A program made the position numbers and the translations under genes. Positions 53,925 through 64,000 of a stretch of 64,000 nt of DNA are shown here, in pieces. The first letter of the stretch is position 1. Every line of letters starts with the position of its first letter. The stretch is from Staphylotrichum longicolle (taxonomy: Eukaryota > Ascomycota > Sordariomycetes > Sordariales > Chaetomiaceae): NCBI GenBank assembly GCA_019096155.1, contig JAHCVI010000002.1:3534001-3598000 (forward strand), read 5' to 3'. Under the pieces are notes generated by a model. That model searched no databases. It saw nothing but the letters and a program-made list of their open reading frames with translations, and had not been told where the DNA came from.

Positions 53925-54701
53925 TGCTGTGAACGAAAGGCTGTCCGCTGTGTCCCGCAGCGAGCGAAATTGTCTAGTCGCAGTCCCAGGTTGCCAAAAC
54001 TTTGGGATAAAGTCTTGCTACAATACCAGGTTTCCGTACTGCGGGTTGAAGACCAGGGCGAAACGGTCGGGGCGGGAACAGTAGGGCTGAGAGTTGGGCC
54101 GAAGGTCGGGAGAGGCGAATCTGAAAGTCGGGTGTGTGAGCTCCAGAAAGCTGGGGTGGGATGCTGAGCGGGGAGGGGTCCTGTGCTGTTTCGCTGTTTC
54201 GAGCCCGAGCCAAGATGTGCTGTAAGAATTGTGTAATTACACAGCAGGTGGGGTGGAAATTCCAGGGGTTGAGTACGGATGTGTTCACCTTCTAAAACAC
54301 TCCATGGAAAACACAGGTTGATAGCATCACATGGAGCCTGCTGCCTCCCTTTTCAGAGAGGCAACTCCGAGCTAAAATCTGCCTTGATACAGCACAGATC
54401 TTATGGAGACAAAAGTGCCAGGCTGGGCGAAGTGGCACAGAGAGGGAGCTGAAAGCGTCGCAATCCAATCCCAGCTGTTGAAACTCAGAATCTCCAACAC
54501 AGTGGGGGTTATCGTTGTAACTTTGCGGCGCTTTCCCCCCCGCGTATTGGTGTGAAAACGAACCCCTTGAAGAACAGGGTCCTGCCAATTGGGTCTTGCA
54601 CAAAGAGTCCAGACCGCCAGTCCGAGACCCGTCAGGTTGACGTTACTCTGTACGTACAGAATAATTCATGTCAATTCTCACCAAAGAAATTCCCAGCTCG
54701 C

Positions 54702-54711
54702 CCCTAACCCT
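54702..54711 (+). promoter_or_regulatory. Telobox-like CCCTAACCCT
   Basis: Telomere-repeat-like motif between calcineurin A (upstream side) and the dehydrogenase (downstream side). Possibly bound by a Tbf1-type factor; inference only. Confidence 0.4.
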
Positions 54712-54930
54712 CTGAACATTGACTCGTTTGCATCAAAAGAACAGGACTTTGTCATGTTTGCATCTACGTAACCTCTCACAACGCCTTCTATTTTCCTCGC
54801 TATCAAAATCTATCGCTGAGCTTAACGTCAACATTTGTAAACCAGCAGCTCCAGGAACTCCCACGGCAGTGGTATCTCTAACTAGACACATAGCCATGCG
54901 CAGATTCAACATTGGCTGCCCAAAGAGACA

Positions 54931-55979
<1,049 letters not shown>

Positions 55980-56795
55980 GTTTACAACGATCGTCGGGGC
56001 AGTTACAAAAGAAGGGACGGGGTAGGAGACAAGGCGATTGCAGTGACGGAGAGAGTAGTTACGAGAGATGCGGGTAGTGTTAAACCACGGCGGTTCACTC
56101 GATCAAGGAGACTGAAGTGTAAGGAGCAGAGCAAGAAGGTTCGAGGGCCAAGTCCCTTTTAAAGACCCCCATTACCGGATCACCTGCGGAACCTGATCGC
56201 CCAACCTCTTTCCCGGCGTGACAGTTCACTGGCAGACCTACCTGTGGACCCGAAAAGACCAATAATGTCTGGACTGGCCCGCCTCAGCCTGTCTCTTTCC
56301 TACAGGACCTGAGAGGGTGCAGGCGTAACTTCGCGGTGCCCAAAAGGTGGGAGCAAGAGGGGACCCTTGTTCCGTCCAATGTAAGTGATGACATCAGTGG
56401 GGCCGACATGGCCGGGGATGGCAGCTCCGGAGCCGGGAAGCCGAGTGAGGCATCTAGGGGGTGCGGTTGGCTTCCCCTGGAAGGCCAGAACGGAAACTCC
56501 GACCGAGAGAAGTCGGTTTCATGACTAGTAGCTTCCCATGTCCTTACAGGCCATCAGGGTGTAGTGGCGGTCAACCTAGCCTAGAGATGATTATGAGAAA
56601 CGGAGCTGGGAACTTTCACACCAGGCGGGGAAGTGTGGGGTAGAATGTCTCGTTCAAGCAGCTCCGCTGGTGTTGAGGGGTAGTAACAACAACAAGCCGT
56701 TCCTCCCCAACCCCACAGCCGTCAAAGGAGCCTGCCTTCCCTGTGGTTGTTGCGGTGGCTGCACCTTTTCCCACGTACCATGATAGCAAATTCCT
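55980..56795. promoter_or_regulatory. Dehydrogenase upstream region and TMLH 3' flank
   Basis: 816 bp, no supported gene. Mixed composition; I see no recognisable regulatory site. Confidence 0.4.
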
Positions 56796-58658
56796 CTAGC
56801 CCCCCGTGACCCTTCTGAGGCTTTCCTTGGCGCCAAAGTTCGTGTTCATCCACCGGGAGACGAAGTCGTCTCTGTTGACTGGTCGGGTGTTAATGACGGC
56901 CCAGGTGTAAAAGTAGACCAAAGGCAGCTGCACTCACTGTATCCTCCGCACATCCTCCGGATGCCCCGGAAAGCAGTTCGGGCGTGGAAGACACGCCAAT
57001 TGTCAAAGACTTGTGTTTCGCCGTCAGCAGGCCGTGATCCAAAAGAACACACAACAGCAATAACCGCGGGAGATACTCACTCAACACCGTTCCAGGCTTC
57101 AACTGAAACACGTATTGCGAATCCGGGCTGCTGACAATCTGGTCAAACTTGGAGGCGGCCTCGTACCAGTCCTGGGTTGTGTATTGTTCATCAAAAGGAA
57201 GCACCCCTCGATCGTCCTTGTTCCACCGGATCCTATGCAGCTTCCCGTCGTAGTGCTGGAACACGGGGTACAGCTGGTCAGGCCCGATGTTGATGCCATC
57301 GTTTCCGCTCGCGTGCCAGGGGAGCTTGTAAGCGGACAGAACTTGGTAGGCGCGTGGGTCCTGCTCGCGCAGGATCTGTGCCGCGTTGAACCCGTCCACG
57401 AGGATCGTCTCGCCGCCCTCGGCGAGCTCCTCGCCCGCTGCGGGTTCGTGAGAAAGCAGATGGAAGGCCTGCAGCCCGGCGGGCTCGGTGAAGTAGGTGG
57501 TGTCTGTGTGGGGATCCAGCGCGAGGTTGGTGTAAGCCGTGTCGGCCATGGCAAGGTCCGGCTTGAAGTCGTAGAAGCCGCCATAGTGTGTTTCCCGGAT
57601 GAAGGCGATGCGCTCGAGGACCTCCTTTGTCGTGTTTGGGTCATCATAGGGAACGTTGTTGACAAGCACGAAGCCGTGTTCCATCTGAGCTCGGGTTAGG
57701 CGTTGATCAGGAGGTCAGGGATCAAGAGCCACAAACGATGTCCATGGTTAACTGCGCGACTGTCTTCTCGGATGACATGAGGGCCTCGTAGTCAACGCTC
57801 GGGGGGTGGCTTTGAATACCAGAGCCCCAATGTGTCTTCTTGGAGACATTGGCGGCGAGGCGGTCCTCATACATGTACTGGGCGAGGAAGTCCCATGGAT
57901 ATTGGCTGCTGTGGCCATCATCCCCTGTCGATTGTCAATACAGGTCCTGGGTGGCCGGTTGCGGCAACTGACATTCCACATTAACGTGAGAGCTCTTCGC
58001 AACAGCCTTGGTTGACTTGATTTCAAGCGGGAGCTGCAACAACATAAGTATGAAAACAGACAGGAGCGACAACGAGCTGCCCCTTTTGGGTTGGCACACC
58101 TTGAGGTTGTCAACGCTCCGCTGAAGGGTATCCTGGTTTACGCACTTGGGACAGCGGCAATTGTCCCTAGCTCATTGATTAGAATTCAGCACCATAGTTT
58201 AGTAATAGGCTGGGTGTAGCCATGCTCGAGACTCACCGAAGCCAAAAGAAGGGACTACATCGGGCCGGCGAGTCAGTCAATGATTTAGTAGCGGGTTCAC
58301 CCAACCCAACTCACAGCGTCTTGCGGCGTAACTGCTTATTCGAAACCTCGAAGGACTGAGGCAAGGTCAACCCGAGTCCGTCGGGGAGAATCTGGACGCA
58401 GTTTTCGTTGTGAACGTCCCGATTGGCCGTACTATGACCCGAGAGTCCGCTCGACTGATTGCTAAAATGCCGTACTGGGATTCGAGCCACATTTTGACTG
58501 GGAACATGCCTTTGAGCCAATCCATCAGTTTCCCTTCATACATTCTCTGAGTGTCGTTAAGCTCAGGTACAGTACCTCATGAGACTCGAAGCCCGGATGG
58601 GACTGGCCAGGACCTGGCGCCGAAGGACAGCCGGCCGCAGAGGGCGAAAGGTTCTCAT
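56796..58658 (-). CDS. Trimethyllysine dioxygenase (nine exons)
   Basis: First enzyme of carnitine biosynthesis: Fe(II)/2-oxoglutarate hydroxylation of trimethyllysine in mitochondria (family knowledge). Minus-strand exons: 58576-58658, 58315-58509, 58237-58254 (18 nt), 58100-58166, 57973-58033, 57737-57924, 57081-57684, 56938-57009 and 56796-56878; eight GT-AG introns of 48-71 nt, all phase-consistent, giving 456 residues. Exon 1 encodes an Arg-rich presequence (MRTFRPLRPAVLRRQVLASP). Visible: FFWLRDNCRCPKCVNQDTLQ (Cys 102, 104, 107, the N-terminal zinc-type domain), then THYGGFYDFKPDLAMADTAY, the iron ligands H263-T-D265 and distal H414 in NWRVFHARTAF, and CGGYINRDDFVSRWMNTNF at the end. 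Confidence 0.93.
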
Positions 58659-59311
58659 TTTGTCCACAAACTGGGTTTAATGTTAACTTGAAGGATCAAA
58701 ACGTTGCGGAAACACGGATCTCATCTCATAAAACTGTCAGCTGCGAACGGTGTTACACGTCCAAGGCAGTTGATCAAGGAGCTCCGAAGATATCCGCAAC
58801 TGCACGCCAAGACCTGGGGAATGCATTGCATGCAGATGACCTCGGCAGATTGGAGCAAATAAGGGAAAGAGGGACTAGAAAACGTACGATTTGCTAAAGA
58901 GGTGGTGATCTTCGGAAGGAAGTGGGGGGGTTCAAGGAAACAAAGACAGCTTGCAATACGACCAGAGAGTACTTCCGTCCGGAATACGTTCTGGGGAGTT
59001 GAGATCAATGTGGGAAAGCTCCTGATCATGCCCCGGGTCTGGCATGTGCTTTGCTGTCTGGGGTTAGGGTTGTGACATGATTTCCCCTAGACTTAGCTGA
59101 CCGACGTGGTCTCAACAACCTTGAATCACATGAGCTCAACTCCAAAGCAGGGACATGTGGGAAACTAATGGAATAAGCCAAGTAGTGCCTTTCAAACTCC
59201 GAAACCACATTTCTCCCCAGATAATCCCGACCAGATGAAATTTCCCTGTACCTGACCCATCCTCTGCCATTGCTCTTCTCACACACAGCTCTAACCGAGC
59301 CGAATCGTTCT
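58659..59311. promoter_or_regulatory. TMLH upstream region and phosphatase 3' flank
   Basis: 653 bp, no gene recognised. A telobox GGTTAGGGTT lies at 59062-59071, about 400 bp upstream of the TMLH ATG. Confidence 0.45.
59062..59071 (+). promoter_or_regulatory. Telobox GGTTAGGGTT
   Basis: Telomere-repeat-like decamer in the TMLH/phosphatase intergenic region; possible Tbf1-type site by analogy. Confidence 0.4.
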
Positions 59312-61373
59312 CTAAACACCAATCTTGAGCCTGTCCCAGAAAGAACCACCAGTCTTGTCAGTCACAGGCGGGGGCGGAGACAGAACCACCGTGTTCCAAA
59401 CCTCCTCCCCGTCAACAAACAGCCGGTACTTGAGACTGCTCTGGTCGCCTCCCTCCAGATTCTCAATGGTAATCGCGCCAAACTTGGAGTTGCCCTTGTA
59501 GATGTACCTGCCAGAACCAGTTAGCATTCGGGTACCCAAATCAGTCTTTTTTAGAGTGTAGGCCCGCAACCACTCACTTGATCAGCACATCCTCCTTGTC
59601 CCGCTGGCGATACGTCGGGAAGGGCGAATAGAATTGGCTCAGCGGGCTGGCCGAGAACTCCCAGACGGTCGCCGTCTCGTGCCACCTGCCGTCCTCGGGC
59701 GGCGGGAACTTGGTCGCGGCGAACTCGTGCCGGTCGCCCGACAGCACCACGACGCCGACGCCGCGGCTCGCCACGTCCCACATGGCCTCGAGCACGCGGC
59801 GCCGCTCGGCGAGGAACCCGCCCCACGTGTCCCGCGTGTTGACGGGCCAGTTCTTGGTGAAGGGCACCGACGACGCGACGATCTTCCACTTGACGCCCTT
59901 GGGCTCCGGGCGGCGCAGCCACGCGAGGAAGTCGGCGAGCTGCTCCGCGCCGAGCATCGTCTTGTCCGTGGCGTTGGCCGGGAGCGCGTTGCTGGAGCGG
60001 AAGGAGCGTGTGTCGAGCAGGAAGAAGCTGGCCGGACCCTGGGTGAACTCGTAGTACGACGTGTTGGCCGAGCGGGCGGTGAGCGCGCCGGCTTTTTTGG
60101 CGGGCGGTGGGTTGGCGGCGGCTTGGTAGTGGTGGAACGGGTCGAGGGCCGTGTTGTATACGCCCGTCTGGTTGGCGGACCAGTCGTTGGCGATCTCGTG
60201 GTCATCGAGAACGTGGATCCAGCTCAAGTTCTGGCCGACCGCGGGCCAGTCTGGCGAGGCGTAGACCTGCCGGTACTTTTCCCGGTAGTAGTCGACCGAC
60301 TTGTCCCAGTACCGCGGCACATCGGCGTAGATGAAGTCGCCAAGGAAAAGCATAAATTGAGCGTTGAGGGTGGGGAGCACCTTGGCGAGGTGCCTGAGGC
60401 CGGGGATGGAAAGAGGGTGGTCAAAGGGGCTGTATGGGAGACGGGGGACGATGCACGAGGTTGAGAGGAAGGTGAAGGGCCCGTAGTTGGTCTCCTCCGC
60501 GTGCCCAATGGGGGGAGGAGCGGTGAACTCTCCAGAGTGGTTGTTGGAAGTGCGCCATTCGTAGGTTCGCTTCTTGGAGTGACGCAGCGGGATGGAAAGG
60601 ACTGCCGTGTAGTCGGTTTCGTTGGTGGTCCACCTCACGCCGCCGGCGTTCTGCCACAGCGGGTTGTCAAAGGGGGGTTGAGGATCCTTGATGTGAACCT
60701 CCACGTTGACCGGCATCTGAGACTGATCAGGCTCCCGAATCACCAACTTGGCCTCATTCTCGGAGACATAGCCGACTCTCGCGAAAGAGAGGTCTTGGCC
60801 AGTATGGTAGCGTTCGCGAAAGAGGCGGTCGGCAACCAGCCCAACGCAGAGACCGTTGAGAAGAAGCGTAGCGAGGGACAAGGCCAGACTCCGGGGATTC
60901 GGTGCTCCGCTCAACAGTGTCCGCCAGGGATTGAGCGGCCTGTCCTGGAGGGAAATTGTTTCCTTGATGGTAACGTCCTCGGCCACAACCTCCTTGTTGC
61001 CGTTTTGCACACGGCCCTTTTGTTCCTTGGGTGCGTTCTCGTCTTCCAGGGTCGTTTCCGTGACGACTACATCGACTTCATCGACCAAGTCGTATTTGGG
61101 CTCATTTCGGTAGCCAGAGATGAATGAGGGGAGGTACACTGCGAAGAGGGTGAAGATGATGGCAGGGGCAATCTTTCTAAAGGTCAGCGAACGGCCGCCC
61201 ATGAAACCCAGGCTTATACGTACAGGTACTAGTGCCTAAATGTTCACCGTCAGCAATTGTTCTAGACCAAGAAGGTAATAGGCCGGCAGACTCACCCATC
61301 GCAGGAAGATGTAGCTCAACGCCCGCAGCCCGATTGAGGCCGCGGTTGCGACCTTGGTCTGCGTTAACGCCAT
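59312..61373 (-). CDS. PhoD-like metallophosphatase, membrane-anchored (4 exons proposed)
   Basis: Alkaline phosphatase D-like calcineurin-fold enzyme; substrate unknown. The core exon 59578-61172 has two N-terminal hydrophobic segments (IAPAIIFTLFAVYLPSF and SLALSLATLLLNGLCVGLV). The metal-site blocks are FLSTSCIVPRLPYSPFD, FLGDFIYADVPRYW, WIHVLDDHEIANDW and VVLSGDRHEFAATKF. A 70-nt intron joins EDVLIK to YIYKGNSKFGA in the last exon (59312-59507). Upstream, exon 61296-61373 (MALTQTKVATAASIGLRALS) and a 12-nt exon 61224-61235 join in phase to the core (LRW-ALVP-IAPAII) through introns of 60 and 51 nt, the latter with a CTGAC branch site. Simpler alternatives are a start at 61202 (MGGRSLTFRK) or retention of the 51-nt intron. 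626 residues in the proposed model. Confidence 0.85.
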
Positions 61374-62058
61374 GCTGTCGGTTTGATACCGACGCCGGTC
61401 AAGACACCAACACGGACGGCAATTCGCGTCAAGGTTGAGTTCGTGTGTTTTCGAGGCGTCACTAAGAGCAGGAGATCATCACAAGTCCAACCTCAGCGAG
61501 GATTAGACATAAAAGCGTGGAAGGGACGATGTAACCGCTAGCCAACGCAAGAATGGTATCACTGCAGCACCGTAAGGAGCAGTCAATTTAAATTATCAAG
61601 AAAAGAGAAACCGTTTTTCATTCATGGGAGCCTGAAACTTGCGGTAGGGCTGGAGCCCATTCCTTGGAGTGACTTGGCTGTCCTGACGCAACTGGCACTT
61701 CGAATCAATCGCTGATGTCACTGGCCGGAACCAGATCCCGATGGTTGGTTGGTCGCTCAAAAAGCCGAGCAAAGGTCAGCCATCCCTGCCGAGACCTCGA
61801 AGCTTGGGCCACGCTGGCAATGGCTGGTAGGGGTTGGATTTGGCCTTAAGGTTGGGTGCAGTGCTGATTGAAGCGCCGGGACCTTGGTTGTTCCGCCAAA
61901 ATTTCCAGTGGGGCTCGTACCCCAGGGGCCAGAGCCAAGCTTGGCCCTGCAGCAATGGATCCGTGTCTCTTTTGATGGTCGACGTCGCGACTGGTGAGCT
62001 GTCCTGAAGAGTGCCGCGACACTCCCAACACCGAACCCATCCCTCAACACTGCGCACG
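61374..62058. promoter_or_regulatory. Divergent upstream region between the phosphatase and p24 genes
   Basis: 685 bp without a gene. AT-rich around 61580-61620 (ATTTAAAT). No specific motif recognised. Confidence 0.45.
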
Positions 62059-62833
62059 ATGAAGCTGCCGCTCTTCTCGTACGGCCTTTGGGCCTTGCTG
62101 GCCGCCCAGGCGACGGCGACGGCCTTGACGTACAAGCTCAACGCGAACGAGGAGGCCTGCTTTTACGCCGCGACACACCACAACGACGAGAAGATCGCAT
62201 TCTATTTTGCTGTATGTTTGCCAACCCAATAGCGGTCTTCCAGACGCCATAGTGCTGCAGCGCAGACAGATGCTTACTTCTCTTGCAGGTGCAATCGGGC
62301 GGCTCCTTCGACGTCAACTTCCGGGTCACGGGTCCGAATGGGAGGTTCATCATGGATGGGGAGAAGGAGCGGCAAGGAGACTTTGTCTTTACTGCGAAAG
62401 AGGCCGGCGAATACAAGTTCTGCTTCAACAACGAGATGAGCACCTACACCGACAAGTTTGTCGACTTTGAGATTTCGGTAAGCCCACGCCCCTTCCCCCG
62501 TTGAGTGACGCGTTTGCCCCTTGCTGACCGCCAATTCTCTAGGTCGAGAACGAGGCCCGCGTGTCCCTGCCGTCTAAGCAAGGTGCTGCCCCTGAACAGA
62601 CGTCGTCTCTCGAGGAGTCCCTCTTCAAGATCTCGGGCCAGATGTCGACCATCACCCGGAACCAGAAATACTTCCGCACCCGTGAGAATCGCAACTTCAG
62701 CACCGTCCGCAGCACAGAGAAGAGAATCATCAACTTCAGCTTGATTCAGATCCTGTTGGTCATCTGCATGGGCGCTCTTCAGGTCTTTATTGTCAGGTTC
62801 TTCTTCCAGGGCGCGAGGAAGGGCTACGTATGA
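62059..62833 (+). CDS. p24/EMP24-GOLD family cargo receptor (3 exons)
   Basis: p24 proteins cycle between ER and Golgi as COPII/COPI cargo adaptors (family knowledge). Exons 62059-62211, 62289-62477 and 62543-62833; introns 77 and 65 nt. The 210-residue product has a signal peptide (MKLPLFSYGLWALLAAQATA), a GOLD domain with the conserved disulfide pair (C34 in EACFYA, C96 in YKFCFNN), then MDGEKERQGDFVFTAKEAGE, a coiled-coil stalk ending TRENRNFSTVRSTEKRI, one TM helix (SLIQILLVICMGALQVFIV), and a short cytosolic tail with the di-Phe signal (FFFQGARKGYV). The exact subfamily (Erp type) is not certain. Divergent from the phosphatase gene. Confidence 0.92.
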
Positions 62834-63402
62834 GCGGCAGGCACCGATCAGGTATGCTTTGGTATCAAGCTCGTTGGTCTGGCTGGGCGTAATCTTTGCG
62901 AGTTGGGCATGTCTTGCATGAAAGAATATATGTATCATACGGGATGGCTCATGGTTTGATGAGGAAATGGTCTTCGGATGGCGTCCTTTTGTGCGCGCGG
63001 GTTCCGGGTGTGCTAGCCTAAAAGGTTGTTATTGTGTGCTTCGTCTACACCGAGTTGCATCTGAGAGACATGGAATGTTTGATGTCATGATGGAGAGCAC
63101 TTCTGCTTAGCTCGAGCTGCCTCAAATCACTGAAGAAGCTGCCTTGGTTCCATGCGACCAGCTCAGGGGGCTGGCAGTTCGGAACGGACTGTTGCCAGGC
63201 GCTCATCCACAGCGCTGCCCCAGTCGAGCCCAGTGCACAGCAACCGATAAGCGGATAAGAGCACCCCTGTCGCGCCACTGCCTGCCTAGTGCGCCAGCGC
63301 CCAGCCACTGAACGTGATGCCTGCAACTTTTCCAGACCAAGGTCCCACCGTGAAGCATCATCTCCAACTCCAGACCGCCCGTTACAGACACCAGCCGCAG
63401 CC
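62834..63402. promoter_or_regulatory. p24 3' flank and PRP45 upstream region
   Basis: 569 bp. No gene recognised; a long antisense frame at 63045-63590 overlaps PRP45 exon 1 and is judged a shadow. Confidence 0.4.
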
Positions 63403-64000
63403 ATGGCCTCGATCGCGGCGGGACTTGCCCGGGCTCTCCCAAAGCCCCAGCACAGCTCAGAACACGAAGAACAGCGGACCCAGCAACGCGGTCCCCCGAT
63501 TCTCCCCATCGACCAAATCGACGAGACCCAGATCGTAGTGAAGGTTGGCGAAGCTGCCCTCCCGCCTCTGCAAAACTGCAAACTAACCATCTCCGATTCA
63601 CAGCGCGCCGGGCCACCTCCCTACCCCAACCGAGCCGGCTGGCGCCCGCGCGCCCCCGAGGACTTTGGCGATGGCGGCGCGTTCCCCGAGATCCCAGCCC
63701 AGTACCCGTGGGGCAAGAACGATGGCTCTTCCAAATCGAACGCGCTGGTCGTGCAGGTGGACGGAGAGGGAAAAGTCGACTACAGCGCCATCGCGCGCCA
63801 GGGCCACGGCGCCGATCGCATCATCCACGCGTCCTTCAAGGACCTGATCCCCCTGCGGCAGCGCGCCGAGGCGGGCGATCTCGACTTGTCACGGCCTAGT
63901 CAGGAGGAGGTCGCGGCGACGGCGGAGCGGACCAAGAACGCGCTCGCGTCGTTGGTCAGCGGTGCGCTGGCGGCGCAGAAACCCAAGAATGTGAATGTTG
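63403..64000 (+). CDS. PRP45: Pre-mRNA-processing protein 45 (SNW/SKIP), 3' partial
   Basis: SNW/SKIP-family spliceosome component (NTC-related), also linked to transcription (family knowledge). Exon 1 63403-63543 starts MASIAAGLARALPKPQHSSE and ends QIDETQIVVK. A 60-nt in-frame intron (63544-63603) has a weak GTTGGC donor but a good CTAACC branch site and TTCACAG acceptor. The next exon reads RAGPPPYPNRAGWRPRAPED, then FGDGGAFPEIPAQYPWG, and NALVVQVDGEGKVDYSAIAR with QGHGADRIIHASFKDLIPL, the conserved start of the SNW protein. The SNWKN motif itself would lie past the window edge. The frame is still open at base 64000. Confidence 0.93.
   Translation, partial: MASIAAGLARALPKPQHSSEHEEQRTQQRGPPILPIDQIDETQIVVKVGEAALPPLQNCKLTISDSQRAGPPPYPNRAGWRPRAPEDFGDGGAFPEIPAQYPWGKNDGSSKSNALVVQVDGEGKVDYSAIARQGHGADRIIHASFKDLIPLRQRAEAGDLDLSRPSQEEVAATAERTKNALASLVSGALAAQKPKNVNV

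Larger units (their letters stand above)
53889..54930. promoter_or_regulatory. Calcineurin A upstream region and dehydrogenase 3' flank
   Basis: 1.04 kb, no gene seen. The calcineurin leader contains a (GGTT/GGTC)n tract at 53893-53924, and a CCCTAACCCT telobox lies at 54702-54711. Confidence 0.45.

Overview
The window is nuclear DNA of a filamentous ascomycete, most likely a Sordariomycete and possibly one of the Sordariales. This is inferred from the short 48-130 nt GT-AG introns with CTAAC/CTGAC-type branch sites, the high GC content, the tightly packed genes on both strands, and proteins such as formate dehydrogenase, Med6 and trimethyllysine dioxygenase that read like Neurospora-type orthologues. 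I could not search a database, so the species is not named. I see no transposon, rRNA gene, tRNA, CRISPR array or secondary-metabolite cluster. The region looks like a conserved core-chromosome segment with 25 protein genes, the first and last cut by the window edges.

Layout, left to right: RRP36 (+, 5' cut), COQ8 (-), ESS2 (-), a RING-finger gene (+), HUS1 (+), SEC16 (-), the P4-ATPase NEO1 (+), CYC2 (-), AIM32 (-), the HemK/MTQ1 methyltransferase (+), mitochondrial leucyl-tRNA synthetase (-), an amino-acid permease (+), formate dehydrogenase (-), a very large Hsp90-like-ATPase/DUF3684 protein (-), an MMTAG2-like protein (-), MED6 (+), the DEAH helicase DHR1/ECM16 (-), a proteasome-chaperone-3 protein (+), RPL28/uL15 (+), calcineurin A (-), a short-chain dehydrogenase (-), trimethyllysine dioxygenase (-), a PhoD-like phosphatase (-), a p24 cargo receptor (+) and PRP45 (+, 3' cut).

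Functionally this is housekeeping: ribosome biogenesis (RRP36, DHR1, RPL28), splicing and transcription (ESS2, PRP45, MED6), ER-Golgi traffic and lipid asymmetry (SEC16, NEO1, p24), DNA-damage checkpoint (HUS1) and Ca2+ signalling (calcineurin A). Seven genes are mitochondrial or carry presequence-like N-termini: COQ8, CYC2, AIM32, MTQ1, LeuRS, FDH and TMLH. No operon-like logic is expected or seen; several neighbours share divergent promoters or convergent tails.

The strongest unexpected signal is a recurrent reading-frame break. At least ten sites in six genes (SEC16 x4, NEO1 x3, MTQ1, permease, MED6, DHR1 - seven genes with MTQ1 counted) behave as one missing base in otherwise well-conserved coding sequence. 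Adding one base per site restores a whole number of codons and a family-typical protein in SEC16, NEO1, the permease, MED6 and DHR1. CYC2 also has an in-frame stop between two homopolymer tracts. Systematic base under-calling in the assembly is the simplest explanation. The most interesting gene biologically is the ~1780-residue protein with an Hsp90-like N-terminal ATPase fold and a C-terminal HExxH metallopeptidase-like motif.
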